NCBI GenBank assembly: GCA_019925095.2 | Contig: CM034411.1 | Location: forward strand, 13,020,001 to 13,084,000 | Direction of reading: 5' to 3' | DNA from: Dendrolimus kikuchii | Taxonomy: Eukaryota; Arthropoda; Insecta; Lepidoptera; Lasiocampidae | DNA: 64,000 nucleotides | In this document: positions 24,501 to 34,999 of the stretch, one piece after another | How positions within the stretch are numbered: the stretch's first letter is position 1 | Layout: every line of letters starts with the position of its first letter | Made by a program: the position numbers and the translations under genes | Notes under the pieces: model-generated | The model's input: only the letters and a program-made list of their open reading frames with translations | Told to the model about the DNA's origin: nothing | Database searches by the model: none

Positions 24501-27027
24501 TATTGGATCTTTCTGTCTACTGGACTGTAACCATAAGCGGCAGTCGCAACAAATTCAGCCTTCTGTGGACCTTCGAAACTGGCGCTGAAGTCAACCACTT
24601 TAGAGTTAGCGGTGTTGATTCCAGAGGCGACGCGTTTGGCGAATTCTTCCCGACGTGATTGACTGTTGGGGCTCAAGTCTTTCTGGTTGCTGGCTGGTCC
24701 CACCTCTCCACTGTGTTTTTGGTTGTAGTATATATCTGAAATTGATTAATAATCATAATAAGCTTGTAATAGCTTTCATTTCTGAAGTTTTGTTATATAA
24801 ATAAAAATTAAACTGAACTAGGTTATGATGAAATAGTTAATTCCTAAGACTAGCAAGTTTAGGCTAGTGGACCATATATTTAACCGACTTTAAAAAAAGG
24901 CGATGGTTCTCAACTCGCCGTGTAAATGTATTTTTTTAGGTAGATAGATAACTGTTTATTTGTACACCGTTACAGAAAACTTATAACCTAAAAATATTTT
25001 TTTACTATCCACGTTTATCATAGTATTTGGTCGCGTCTTCCTCCATGTTGGATGGTTGGAAGCCCGGGATAAGTTGTTACTAAAACATACTTAAATGCAA
25101 CTGTCTTACTGTAGATTTCTAATAAATACAGCAAATATCGCTATGTCGTAAATAAGGCATAAAGTCACATACCAATTTTTTTTTTTTTTTTTTTTTTATT
25201 GCTGGAGTTCAGCAGACAGGCAGACGGCCCACTCGATGGAAAGCGGTTACCATCGCCTATGGACATTTGCAACACCAAAGGTGCTACAAATGCGCTGCTG
25301 CTCTCTTAAGGGAAACTGGAACCTGGTCACTAATGCCGGAACACAACTCAAGGTTGTTATGGCGACATACTTTAGACCAGGGGTGGTAGCCATCCAGTCG
25401 GGCAAATGCCCTACCACCTGGCTGTGGGTTGTTTTGTCGCCTCTTACGACAGGCCGCCCGGCCGCAGGAAATTGTATTCTTTCTCCGTTCCTGCACGGAT
25501 AAAACTTTATAAATCTCCGTCTAAATCGGTTTAGTAGCGAAGTCTTAGTAGACGTTGAGACCGAATACCGTCAGTTGCCTTTCGCGAAATTTCAAAAACT
25601 CTCGGAACAAACAGCTATGAAAGTACCGCCAAGTAAACTTTGCATTGAAATCAGTTTAGTAGATTTTATTTGAATCCTGAACGAATAAATAAAAATTCCA
25701 AAAAATTGTGTCATGGGCTTCGTCATTTATATTGTTCGTTCCAATTGGATTATCTTTTAGATAGTTTCAATGTGGAGATACCACATTTTTATAATTTTAT
25801 ATTGTTACAGATATTATGTGTGAAACTGATGAACTTATGAACTTACCATAGTAAGCGGTTAGAGTCACAGCCTTGTTTTGAGATTGTTTTCCTAGATATC
25901 TAAGGTTGAAGTGCGTCATTGCTACGTCTCTCTGGCCAGCGGCAGCAGCAATATTAGAAAGGAAATGGCGGTGGTTGAGCATTTTACTGGGATCTTGGTA
26001 GTCCGAAGAGTAAGAGTAGCCTTGGAAGTGGAAGATTGTACCAGTAGCCTGACCAAATTTAGAGTCGACAGACAGGGACTTCTTCGGACGCTCGATGACT
26101 TTAGTTGTGGGGTCTTGGGAGACAGCAACCAAAGAGTCCTTCTTTTGATTAGCAACGTAAGGCCAGACACTGAAATGAGCAATAGTCGCGTCCTGATCGG
26201 GATGTATGGGTTCAACCTTCACTTGGATTTCTTTAGGTTTGACTTGCATATGAAGTTTCACTGGGAAATGAACTTGCAATTTGGTAATAATACCAACTTT
26301 AGGGCTGTGGTCTGAAAGAGCATCAATGAAACCAACGCTGCCGTCAATATTCCTGGCGTACGTGAACTGAACTTCTTTGTTCAAGCTCGCTTCGAATTGT
26401 GAATTCTTCTCTGACGGGAAGTTGACTTCACCTTTAAGTTTACCCTGAATGTGGACTAAAGTAGGCTCCTTGTATTTGTAGACGAACGGCATACCAGAAG
26501 AAATGGGGAACATTATGGACACTTGTCCGTCATTAATGACCTTTGTGTAGTGCTGGTCGACACCCTTCTTCACCTTCTCCAAGTACTCTTTGATAGTTTG
26601 TGGCAGTTTCTTGATGTCTTCTTCGCCGAAGGTGAAGTATCTCTCTTGATTCATAAGATCAATATGGAACGAAGCTTCCAATGGTTGTTTTTGATCGCGC
26701 TTGATATTAAGCATTTCAGAAATCTTGGCGGCAGAGTATTTGTGAGTCTTTTCAGATTTGGAGTGAGGAGCAAGTAGACCTTCTATTGAGGTAGCGATAA
26801 ACTCTTTCACACTGGAGAAGGAGGCGGCGAACTGTTGGATATAAAAAACACTGTTATTATGATGACTGCATTTCGAAGTTCAATTTAATATTGAATTAAA
26901 AGGAATTAATGTTGATTTTTTTTCCATATTAATATCGAAGTAATTAACAATTTAGAATTTAATTGATTCCTACTTTATTTACACTGTTCTTTTCTATCGT
27001 CAACTAATAAATTAATTCTTGCAAAAA

Positions 27028-27084
<57 letters not shown>

Positions 27085-30000
27085 TTTTTTAAATGTATTT
27101 TAAAAATGATTGTCTATTTTAAATAATTATTATTAAGGACGAAAAAAAACAAAGACATTGAAACTAAAATACATTATGTAGCAGATCACTGCCAACGTGG
27201 AGCGTGCCCAGAAGGCTGACTGCATTACCACGCTGTATGGCAATGCTTATTTGTTGTATAAAATATTTAAAAAAATTATTAGTCATGTGTGATAAAGGAT
27301 TCATAAAGGCTAATTACGATAAAATGCCTGATGTGTGATAAGTATTCTATTTTTGGTTTTAAATATACCATAAAATCATACTTTCTGTAGAATATCGATG
27401 TCAGATTCCAATTTTTCATGAGAGAAGCTGATTGGATATTGTTACTATAGATGTCATACAGTTAAATAAAAAAATATTTACCTCTTGTCTCTTATCCCAA
27501 CCACCATGGTTAGTCTTCAGAGTAGCCTTCACATGTTTGGGCATCAGGCTGTCCTCGCTGCCGATGCGTGCATGGGAAATAAAGATTCCAAGATCATCTT
27601 CCCTATCATATCCATCGGCCAGCTGTTCCGACGAGTGATGGTTGCCAAACTCCTCTTTAGTCAACATCCATTTGACCGCTTTAGCTGATTGGGCGCTGGA
27701 ATGATTTAAATTAATATTTTACATATTATCACATTATTTAGGTAATCTATATATATACATGTAATAAAACTGTAGAGGTCGAATTTCTGTACAATGAAAA
27801 TAATGCTAAAAACCGAGTCAGGGTGATGTAAGAAGTGAAATAGAGCTAATTTAGATTTATTTCCAACTTTTGTTTCTCTGTTTATCTATCTGTTTGTACC
27901 GGCTAATCTCCGAAACGACTGGACCGATTTAAATGAAATTTTGTATGGTGGTAGCTTATATCCCTGGTCAACATATAGGATACCTTTGATCCCGAAAAAC
28001 TAAAGAGTTTCCGTGGGATAGTTAAAAAACCGCACCACGCGGACGAAGTCGCGGGCATTAGCTAGTAAGTATTTAATATTTACGATACTCATACCTAATT
28101 ACAGAAGATAGGTTTATACTATATATTAAATTTTGTATATATAGTTTATTTTAAATTATTTTGAATAGATTTAGTTGTTTTCATGAAAAGATAAATTTTG
28201 CAATAACGTATTAAAATATGTTTTTTCTTTCTAGATTTAAAGTAAGTATTACAAAAACTTACACATCCCTATAGCGAGGGCTCTCCAATTCAGCCGCTTG
28301 TACAATAGAAGATTTCAGGGCAGCCCGTACTTGAATGCTTGGATCGTCATGGGTCATTTGCGCCATCGCTTGATACATGGCGGCAGTGGGACGGGCCATA
28401 AAAATATTATAGATAGCAGAGACCCTAACTTCGTACGGTTCAGCTGTATTTCTCAAGATACTGTAAAGGACGGCACGAGCATGTTTATCCTTTTGGTGAG
28501 CCAGTACGATCAGATTTTGGACCATCTTAGCACGAAGGTATGTGGTAGTCTTAATTTGACCTTCCAAGTAAGGAGCGAAGACTTTGAGGATCTCACGGTG
28601 TCCTAAGTTACCGATTGCTTTGATATAAACTTGGGCTTTGCGACTGTTTTCTTGCTGAATAGCTGCCTGCAAATCAGCGGCAAGTGGTGGTAAAATCTCT
28701 TCTAGTACAAATTTATCATGCTTGTGTGCAAGTCGTCCATACATATGTGTGGGATAGTAGGAATGAGCAGTGTCGTTGTTTACTTGGGCCATGTTGATTA
28801 ATTTAGTTGCCGCAACCAGACCTGCGTGGTGTACCTCTTCTTGCGCTTGAACTTCGGGGCTGCGAGCAAGTTTGAAGAACTGAATCATGACATCCTTGGT
28901 TGGGTAGCGAAGAGTGTTAGCTAAAGTGGCAACAACTTGTGCAGCTTCTTCTCCCTGAAGTTTTTTGCTCATAATCCATGTTTTGATCTGTTGGAAAGCA
29001 GGCAAAGTTCCCGCTTGGACAACAGCATCACGGTAGATCATCCACATATTAGCCTTAACGTTGTTGTTTGAAGACTTGCCGGCCTCAATGCTGCGACTGG
29101 TCTGTGTCAGTTGTTCAGAGCTCATACCAGCAATAACGCGGACGAGGATGTTGAATTTAGACAAAAAGTCAGATTTAGGCATGTTATTGGGATTTTGAAG
29201 TTGTTGAGCAATGTCTTGAAGAAGTTTCTGGGCATTCAGCGGACTTTGCTTTTTATCGGCATTAGACTGGTGACTCATATACAAAGCAGCATATGCTGGT
29301 TCATTGTTATTAGGGATCTCATCATTTCTGTATGCTGATGAGGAGTCCTTAGAAGAACTTGATTTAGAAGAACTTGATTTAGAAGAGTGTGACGAGCTAC
29401 TAGATCCAGAATGCTCGTGACTATGCTTTTGAGTATTATGTCTCAACACTGATCGCTGAGCCCTGTGTTTAGGTTGTTCGGGTAAGATGTTGATATGCTC
29501 ATGAGACTCAGACGAAGAAGATGAAGATGAAGAGTGATCGTGGATAGCAATTTGCTTATGGGATACCGCATAGAGAAGAGTCTTCACTGCACGCTTGTCT
29601 TCAGGAAGCTGCCATTCACCCTGTTCTTGATCAGGGTCAACAGATGTCAATTGTAAGTGAATATAGCTGTGTACTTGAGCTTTCTGCTTACCATACAACT
29701 GAGGATGAACGTTTACAACACTCGTTGTCTCTGATTTAAAGATCTGTCCAGTCTTAGCTGCCAAGATGCGAGACACTGTGGATCTCCTGATGAATTGTTC
29801 TTCGTCGTTTTTGTGGGCAGTACCAGTCCATTCAGCTCCATTAGGTACACCGAAATTGTAAGCTACGCGATGGTGGCATTGGCCGTAGTTCTTAGATTTA
29901 GTGATTTCGATCGGGTCTTCTTCGGATGCAAAGTGTGGTAGTTCACGACGCCATTCAGAAGCTACAGGGGAAACGGAATATAAGGTCTCACAGTCACCAG

Positions 30001-33000
30001 TGACGTCAGTCTCCATTTTTCTGAAAAGTCCTTGGTGGGTTTCCTTATCATAGTAGTCCTTAGAGCTCTGGATGTTGCGGTAGGTTGAAAGATCTACTTG
30101 TAGAGCGCCGATGAGACCCTTAAGTAGATTCTCATGGGCTAAGGACAGTGAAGATGGTAAGTTAAGAGCAAGAACACGACCGCCATCAAGTTCTATTTCA
30201 AACGGCTTTTCTAAATGCTGGACAGGTTGATATTTTAAGTCAGATGGAAGCTGATGTTCTTGCTGGTCATCAGGTAGCTGATTATGGACCTGTGCATGTT
30301 GAGGCTGTTCTAACTTAGCGTAGAGTTTACCACGAGCTTTGACACGGACTATGAAGCGGGCCTTCAACGCGCTACCGGTGCTTGGACCCTCGTTGAGACG
30401 AGCCAGGGTGTGGGATTTTACGTCATAATGGTACTGCTTTCCGACTTGCCAGGGTGACGGACTGTCCGGATGGCTATCGTCTCCGATATTGCTGGAGACG
30501 ACGGCGGCTGTAACATTTTAATACATGTTATTCAAATTCAAAATGAAAATCAAAAGATTTTATTCAAAATAAGTTCCACTGGAGAACACTTTCTGAAGGT
30601 TATACATACATACATACATAACTTCACGCCAGTTCCCTTGCGGGGTAGGCGCGAACAACAGAGCGCCATTTAGGCCCATTCTTACACACCTCACTTGCTT
30701 CTTTGACACTCATAACTCTTGTCATGCACACTCGTCTGTTCTTAAGGCTCCTGACATCACCCTCCGCTAGTACACGATCAAGGTTATACATATAAGTTAA
30801 AATTTAAATCTACTCCCTATTCTATGTACACCGCTTCGCAACGTGTTATCGCTTTTAAAGGAGTTACTTTATATTACAACCGTACTAATATAACGAAAAT
30901 CAAATTAATGCAAATTAGTGACATTCCATAAACTATGAAGAGTTCCATAGAGATGATAATCGTACACTGTTTTTGTCGCGAGTCTACTGAACAACTAAAA
31001 AGTATTTAATAAATAAAACCCCCTAACTCAAAAACTACTCAATGGCTCTAATTTATATCAATTTGTTGTATTTTATTTATTAACCGACTTTAAAAAAAGG
31101 AGGAGGTACTCAATTCGTCGAGATCTTTTTTTTTTATGTATGTTCACCGATTACTCCGAGATTTATGATCCGATTTAAGTGATTCTTTTTTTTGTTCGAC
31201 GCGGAATAGCTGCCATTTGGTCCCCTAAAAATTTGACATAGTTTGACCTAGTAGTTTTCATTTTATGAACATTTTTTATGAAAAACATTCCATTCCGTTA
31301 CATATGTACACCGATTACTCTGAGAGTCATGATCTGAGTTACGTGATTCTTGTTTAGTTTGATGCGGAATAGTTGCCATTTGGTCCCCTAAAAATTTAAC
31401 ATAGTTTGGCCCAGTAGTTTTTATTTTACGAACATTTTTTGTTCCCGTTTGTGAGACCTATATTTTTTAAGGAGCGCGGCACTTTTCGTAGGTCTACCCA
31501 TACATAGCTAGACACTAAAAAGTAACAAAAAATAAAATAAAAAACGTCGTTTAAAAAAACCGACTTCAAAAACTAAAAAGTATAAAATAACTTATTTCTA
31601 AAGCTATTATTATTAATATATATTATCTAAAACATCTTAGTCGGTGCTTAGTAATTTTCAAAATATAGTAATTTTTGTATTTTACTTTGCACCGACTTCA
31701 AGATGTTTTAGATAATTATAATATATTATTTAAGTGATTATGTAATTAAAATCTTCAACAAACAAGGAACGAAATCTTAAAATAAATATTAGCCATTAAA
31801 AATTACATATAGTATACGAGTCTCAAATGGTCGTCAGCTGGAACGTTCCCATAATACATACATACATACATACATAACTTCACGCCAGTTCCCTTTCGGG
31901 GTAGGCACGAACAACAGAGCGCCATTTAGGCCCATTCTTACACACCTCACTTGCTTCTTTGACATTCATAACTCTTGTCATGCACACTCGTCTGTTCTTA
32001 AGGCTCCTGACATCACCTTCTGCTAGTACACGATCAATTTGATCATGGAAGGTGTGTCGTGGCCTTCCACGACTTCTGCATCCATCCACTTTTGCATTGT
32101 ATATCTGTTTAGTCATTCTTTCATCATGCATTCTTTCCACATGCCCGAACCACCGGAGCATTCCTTTCCTTACCTTCACCCCGACACTCTCTTTCAGACC
32201 AACTCTCTTTCTTACTTCGGTATTACGAACGCGGTCCGCGAGCGTCACTCCCACTTCCCATAATGCTGGCCGCATTTCCTCGTTGAATGGCAGCGCTAAA
32301 CATAGGCCAGCCCTTTGGCCACGTGAGACTTCTATCAAACATGTTGCTAGGTCTCGATAGAGTCGATGAGCCTTGGGGTCCCATAGCCCTAGAGTTTCGT
32401 CACTAAAGGTTGCAAATATGTATTCATTGCCAATGAATGCATATTTGCGGCGTTACAGGCCCTCCTGAGATTCGTTTGAGATCATACCAATTTGCGTTTA
32501 CAAGTGGTCGCCCGTGGTCGAAATTCGACCATAATAATCAATTTCAAAGACTATACTTCTATAATCATAGATTTCGTCAAGGCAACAGTGTTAATTTGAC
32601 TTGAACAATAAACAAAAGAGTATATATGCGTGTGTGTGTGTGTCAAATACATGGTAGTGTGTGTAATTTTTCTTTTATTGATTTAATGTATTTTTTATAC
32701 ATAATTAGAAAAAAATATTAGCATTCGTCGCTTGTTCTCTATATAAACTATAAGTGTGCGAAATTTCATACTCTTCCATCCGCGCAATTTTCATAAAAAG
32801 GGACACAAAGTTTTTGCTTAACGTATATTTTTTTTTAGGGGGGGTAAGGGGTCTACGATTAACAGCTTGTGGACCCAATTGTCAACCTCACCTGCCCGCG
32901 GTACCCCCTGCGGTCAGCAAACGAGGCTCTGGCGACCGATCGATGGCGGTATAACCAACGCAAGAAAGCCGGCCTATAGAAATCCCCTGGTCGGAGACGG

Positions 33001-34871
33001 GCAGCAGCGTCTCCGATGCAAATAGACCGGCACTGCGGTTACCAACCCGCATGCCAAGCGTGGTAACTATGGCATTTAACCCCCAAATGAAAAAGCACCA
33101 CAGAAAATGGCCCTCAGTTCCCGGTGACCCCGCTATTCCCGGCTACGGCAGCGGTCGCGGTTTAAGGACAGGGATGAGTGGCGCCGTCTTGGGGAGGCCT
33201 ACGTCCAGCAGTGGACTGCAAATGGCTGACGACGATATTTTTTTTTATTGCATGAGTTCAGCAGACAAGCAGACGGCTCACTTGATGGAAAGCGGTTACC
33301 ATCGCTTATGGACATTTGCAACACCAAAGGTGCTACAAATGCGCTGCTGCTCTCTTAAGTGAGTCTGGAACCTGGTCACTAATGCCGGAACACAACTCAA
33401 AGTTGTTATGGCGGCATGCTCTATCTAGACCAGGGGTGGTAGCCATCCAGTCGGGCAAATGCCCTACCACCTGGCTGTGGGTTGTTTAGTCGCCTCTTAC
33501 GACAGGCCGCCCGGCCGCAGGAAATTGTATTCTTTCTCCGTTCCTGCACGAATAAAACTTTATTTATAAAATACTACGATATGCCCGCGACTTCATCTAT
33601 GCTTGGCTTGAAATTCTTGCCGAATTCCCGGGGACACAAAGCACAGCATATAAAAAAAGAACGCAAGCTACTGTTTTAGTGAAAACTGTTTCGGAATAAA
33701 CCACTTTTTATGCATACGAACAACTACAAACTGCTCCCGGAAAAATTAACGCGAGATTCCTGGGATAAAAAATATCACACATTTGCTATCGAACAGTGAA
33801 AAGTCGCATTGAAATTCGATTTCTTTTAATCTGACTATTTCAAATAATTCCCACAAAAATTTTCGCAGGATTTCCAGGATAAACAGTATCACAGATAGGA
33901 CAATATATATAAGTATAGATATAAGGCCCACACTGCACATGCACTTCCTCTCAACACCGGCATCTAACAGAGACACTCTACATTAGTATAAGTTTAGTAT
34001 TAAAACTAGAATAAATTAATATAATAAGTTATTCGTAAGATACATTCACCTCAACACAAATATCAATAAATTAATGTCACACACGAGAACCAAAATAACT
34101 AATAAGCGTGTTAAATTCAAAAAATTAAATCTAGAAATTAAGTTGTAAAAAAGGGTACGGAGCTTGAGTCCGTAGAGTTGTTAATAATAAAAAAATAGTA
34201 GCAAAGATTAAGTCTAAACAATTTTCTGTCGATCAGTCTGAACTGGTTCAAAATCGGCCGCGTAGTATTTTACGTGAATCCCGAACAAACAGATAAGCAA
34301 TCTAAAAAAAATTGCATCGTATTCCCTATCGTTTATATAGTCAATTACAATTGTTTTTGAAGTGAAACTTCTATATAAACGGGGGGTCTTTGGATTTTTC
34401 TGTCACGAAAAAGCGTTACGACCGCGTGGAGGAGCGGCATAAATTTAGACTAGACGTGGTGAGGGGCGGCATGATTTTAGAGTATACTATGAATGCGTTT
34501 TTTGATTCGAGTTATTTTTGTTTGATAAAATAAAATATGTTTAAATAAAAAATGCATTCATTAAAATGTACCTAACCTAATCAAATCATAATTTGCAGTA
34601 AACCTGCGAAAAATCGAAATGTGTGCTGGGACACATTGTAGAAGTGAAACTTCAACGGACAAGTGGAGAAACGAATCGCTACAAATTTTTAACTTAAACT
34701 TTTACGGGCAGATTGTTAATGTACTTGTCCAATTTGAAAACCTAGAAAAGTTTTTTTTAATAGCTTCAATGTACATACACGGCATTTTTAGAATTTCATA
34801 ATATTATAGATTCAAATTTATTTATAAAATATTCACTTACCAACAAGGGCCGCCAAAATCACCAACTTCAT
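20715..34871 (-). CDS. Vg: Vitellogenin (egg-yolk protein precursor), complete, 7 exons
   Basis: Exons (minus strand): 34871-34841, 30507-28263, 27695-27482, 26831-25847, 24735-23857, 22143-21960, 21534-20715. All junctions are GT..AG and keep frame; the total is 5358 nt, i.e. 1785 aa plus TAA. The product is the large lipid-transfer yolk precursor, secreted by fat body and taken up by oocytes. Visible: signal peptide MKLVILAALVAAVVSS; lipoprotein N domain (roughly residues 40-730); two polyserine tracts (about 336-343 and 378-402) around a subtilisin-type site RAQR at 359-362; DUF1943-like middle; vWF type D domain from Cys1454, with DGQR at 1586-1589 and GICG at 1603-1606. Silkworm Vg is known to have seven exons and about 1780 aa, so this gene looks intact. 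It spans 14.2 kb because the introns are full of transposon sequence. No frameshift was seen. Confidence 0.97.
21893..21945 (-). repeat. Decayed 3' end of a family S copy, in Vg intron 6
   Basis: TTTTTTATTGCCAAGAACTAG followed by AGACGGCCCACTT resembles only the last ~45 bp of the family. Confidence 0.45.
21960..22143 (-). CDS. Vg: Vitellogenin exon 6 (start of vWF type D domain)
   Basis: 184 nt, residues 1452-1513, beginning PHCTVDAHKINTFSNRQY, the typical vitellogenin vWD opening (Cys1454). It ends VYISYK at donor GTAAGT. Too short and too spliced to stand out as a long open frame, but both junctions are clean and the phase fits exons 5 and 7. Confidence 0.94.
22381..22675 (-). repeat. tRNA-derived SINE, family B, in Vg intron 5
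   Basis: The minus-strand head GTCGTGGTAGCGTAATGG has an A-box, and GCGGATTCGATCC a B-box; the tail is (TTAT)-like. A perfect 15-bp target-site duplication TTTACCACAAGTAAA lies at 22366-22380 and 22676-22690. Second copy at 35589-35881. Confidence 0.93.
22780..23290. repeat. Diverged tandem repeat (~230-bp unit) in Vg intron 5
   Basis: Blocks such as TTTCTACAGGCGCTTA, ATTTCTCCGTC, TGGTCACCAA/AGTCACCAAG and GAGxAACCCTT recur in order about every 230 bp, two full units and part of a third. Confidence 0.65.
23591..23734. mobile_element. Foldback (MITE-like) element in Vg intron 5
   Basis: Inverted arms: left CACTTGTTGCCGACGCTG, right complement TGCTTGTTGCCGACACTG, separated by about 85 bp of AT-rich sequence. 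About 85% arm identity. Confidence 0.7.
23857..24735 (-). CDS. Vg: Vitellogenin exon 5
   Basis: 879 nt, residues 1159-1452, from DIYYNQKHSGEVGPASNQ to YSHDQYQR/P. Acceptor TTTCAG, donor GTAAGT. It lies between the DUF1943-like region and the vWF D domain. Intron 4 (25846-24736) contains a full-length SINE-like copy; intron 5 (23856-22144) contains a SINE, a foldback element and a diverged tandem repeat. Confidence 0.95.
24881..25000 (-). repeat. Repeat fragments in Vg intron 4
   Basis: AACCGACTTTAAAAAAAGG (24894 on), as at 31081, is followed by GTAGATAGATAACTGTTTAT, the reverse of a (TATC)-tailed LINE 3' end. Confidence 0.55.
25176..25500 (-). repeat. SINE-like family S copy, full length, in Vg intron 4
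   Basis: Near-consensus with a long pure A tail (20 T on the plus strand), which suggests a young insertion. Confidence 0.95.
25847..26831 (-). CDS. Vg: Vitellogenin exon 4 (DUF1943-like region)
   Basis: 985 nt, residues 831-1159, from FAASFSSVKEFIATSIEG to TLTAYYG. Acceptor CAACAG, donor GTAAGT. It corresponds to the open beta-sheet part of the large lipid-transfer module. Intron 3 (27481-26832) holds an (AT)n tract and a small LINE fragment. Confidence 0.95.
27035..27081. repeat. (AT)n microsatellite in Vg intron 3
   Basis: About 23 uninterrupted AT units. Confidence 0.97.
27180..27247 (-). pseudogene. Tiny C-terminal LINE RT fragment in Vg intron 3
   Basis: The minus strand reads SIAIQRGNAVSLLGTLHVGSDL, the same terminal motif as the RT2 relics at 31800-32480 and 63497-63812. 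Confidence 0.7.
27482..27695 (-). CDS. Vg: Vitellogenin exon 3
   Basis: 214 nt, residues 759-830, beginning VAQSAKAVKWMLTKEEFG and ending DKRQE. The acceptor is TTCCAG and the donor GTAAAT. It continues the lipid-binding region. Intron 2 (28262-27696) holds a lepidopteran interspersed repeat at 27880-28075. Confidence 0.94.
27880..28075 (+). repeat. Lepidopteran interspersed repeat in Vg intron 2
   Basis: Contains TCCGAAACGACTGGACCGAT, CATATAGGATACCTTTGATC and the characteristic end GCGGACGAAGTCGCGGGCAT followed by CTAGTA. Confidence 0.75.
28263..30507 (-). CDS. Vg: Vitellogenin exon 2 (N domain, polyserine, cleavage site)
   Basis: 2245 nt encoding residues 11-759. It begins AVVSSNIGDDSHPD after acceptor ACAG and ends RYRD-V at donor GTAAGT. 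It carries the end of the signal peptide, most of the lipid-transport N domain, the HDH-S(8)-ES tract, RAQR (likely furin-like cleavage into small and large apo-vitellogenin) and a second Ser/Lys-rich tract built partly from a 15-bp coding repeat near 29350-29385. Confidence 0.96.
30609..30779 (-). mobile_element. RTE-like LINE 3' fragment (171 bp), in Vg intron 1
   Basis: Ends in (TATG)n on the minus strand. 13-bp target-site duplication AAGGTTATACATA at 30596-30608 and 30780-30792. 5'-truncated within the [11 protein letters not shown] region. Confidence 0.93.
31081..31580. repeat. AACCGACTT-type repeat with internal tandem duplication, Vg intron 1
   Basis: Starts AACCGACTTTAAAAAAAGG, and AACCGACTTCAAAAACT recurs at its far end. 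Inside, a ~180-bp unit occurs twice (CACCGATTACTC, GCGGAATAG, TGCCATTTGGTCCCCTAAAA, AACATTTTTT in each). Confidence 0.65.
31622..31716. mobile_element. Small foldback element in Vg intron 1
   Basis: Inverted arms ATTATCTAAAACATCTT..TCGGTGC and GCACCGACTTCAAGATGTTT..AGATAAT around a ~40-bp AT-rich loop. Confidence 0.7.
31800..32480 (-). pseudogene. LINE RT C-terminal relic (RT2 type), split by an RTE insertion
   Basis: Minus strand: RRKYAFIGNEYIFATF...ETLGLWDPKAHRLYRDLATCLIEV...AAIQRGNAASIMG, interrupted at 32254-31856 by an RTE fragment and then continuing TFQLTTI-stop. The KYxxIGxxYxFxxFxxETLG...QRGNAASIxGT pattern is shared with 63497-63812 and 36961-37087. A stop and a frameshift occur, so it is dead. 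Confidence 0.8.
31856..32254 (-). mobile_element. RTE-like LINE 3' fragment (399 bp), nested in the RT2 relic
   Basis: Encodes [18 protein letters not shown] through WRSVVRAYPERELA, then the (TATG)n tail. 10-bp target-site duplication TTCCCATAAT at 31846-31855 and 32255-32264. The RT2 relic's frame runs into it, giving an apparent 152-codon chimeric open frame. Confidence 0.94.
32505..32825 (-). repeat. Dispersed repeat, family J, in Vg intron 1
   Basis: Reverse-orientation match to 44553-44900 and 62700-63015 (GCGCGGACGGAGGAGTA.., GAAATTTCGCACACTTATA, CGAATTTCGACCACG on its strand). Confidence 0.8.
32850..33237 (+). mobile_element. GC-rich LINE-like 3' end, Vg intron 1
   Basis: Includes ACCGGCACTGCGGTTACCAA, CCGCATGCCAAGCGTGGTAA, and ends GGAGGCCTACGTCCAGCAGT then GGACTGC and GACGACGATA: the conserved 3' end of a widespread lepidopteran non-LTR element. 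5'-truncated; no TSD found. Confidence 0.7.
33238..33552 (-). repeat. SINE-like family S copy, full length, in Vg intron 1
   Basis: Complete; inserted directly at the 3' end of the GC-rich LINE fragment. It has a 4-bp duplication (CTAT) relative to consensus near 33420. Confidence 0.92.
33893..34195 (+). repeat. Dispersed repeat, family K, inserted in family E
   Basis: Reverse-complement match to about 58290-58600 (AGGACAATATATATAAGTAT, GTGCATGTGCAGT complement, AGTTGTAAAAAAGGGTACGG). Confidence 0.75.
34361..34745. repeat. Second insertion in the family E copy
   Basis: Begins GTGAAACTTCTATATAAACG and has a second GTGAAACTTC at 34641. Interrupts family E between ATTGTTTTTGAA and TTTTTTTTAATAGC. 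Class unknown. Confidence 0.5.
34841..34871 (-). CDS. Vg: Vitellogenin exon 1 (signal peptide)
   Basis: 31 coding nt, MKLVILAALV plus the first base of codon 11, followed by donor GTAAG. The ATG at 34871 is chosen because it begins a classic hydrophobic signal peptide and lies about 80 bp downstream of a TATA box. Intron 1 (34840-30508, 4333 bp) is the longest in the gene and consists mostly of nested repeats. Confidence 0.95.
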
Positions 34872-34950
34872 GTTACAATCTGATGCGTCCGTCTGTTGTT
34901 TGATAGTTACGGAGAAGATCACTTCTGGCCACCCCGTTAGCGATCGGTAC

Positions 34951-34972
34951 TATATATACCCGTGTGCACGTG
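34951..34972 (-). promoter_or_regulatory. Vitellogenin core promoter: TATA box and E-box
   Basis: On the minus strand GGTATATATAG (TATA core at 34958-34951) lies about 80 bp upstream of the ATG, giving a short 5' leader, as is usual for insect yolk genes. A palindromic E-box CACGTG (34967-34972) lies 8 bp further upstream. bHLH-PAS factors bind such boxes; use here is inferred. Confidence 0.75.
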
Positions 34973-34999
34973 TTAATATTTAACCCTAGACCCCTCAGG

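Larger units (their letters stand above)
33563..34808 (-). repeat. Family E repeat split by two insertions, Vg intron 1
   Basis: The pieces 33563-33892, 34196-34360 and 34746-34808 line up in order with the uninterrupted copy at 52643-53026. The outer end lies about 30 bp from the donor of Vg exon 1. Confidence 0.8.

Noticed and set aside
24095..24658. 187-codon plus-strand frame, and others opposite Vg exons (20745, 25911, 28298)
   Set aside because: Shadows of the vitellogenin coding strand; no independent features.
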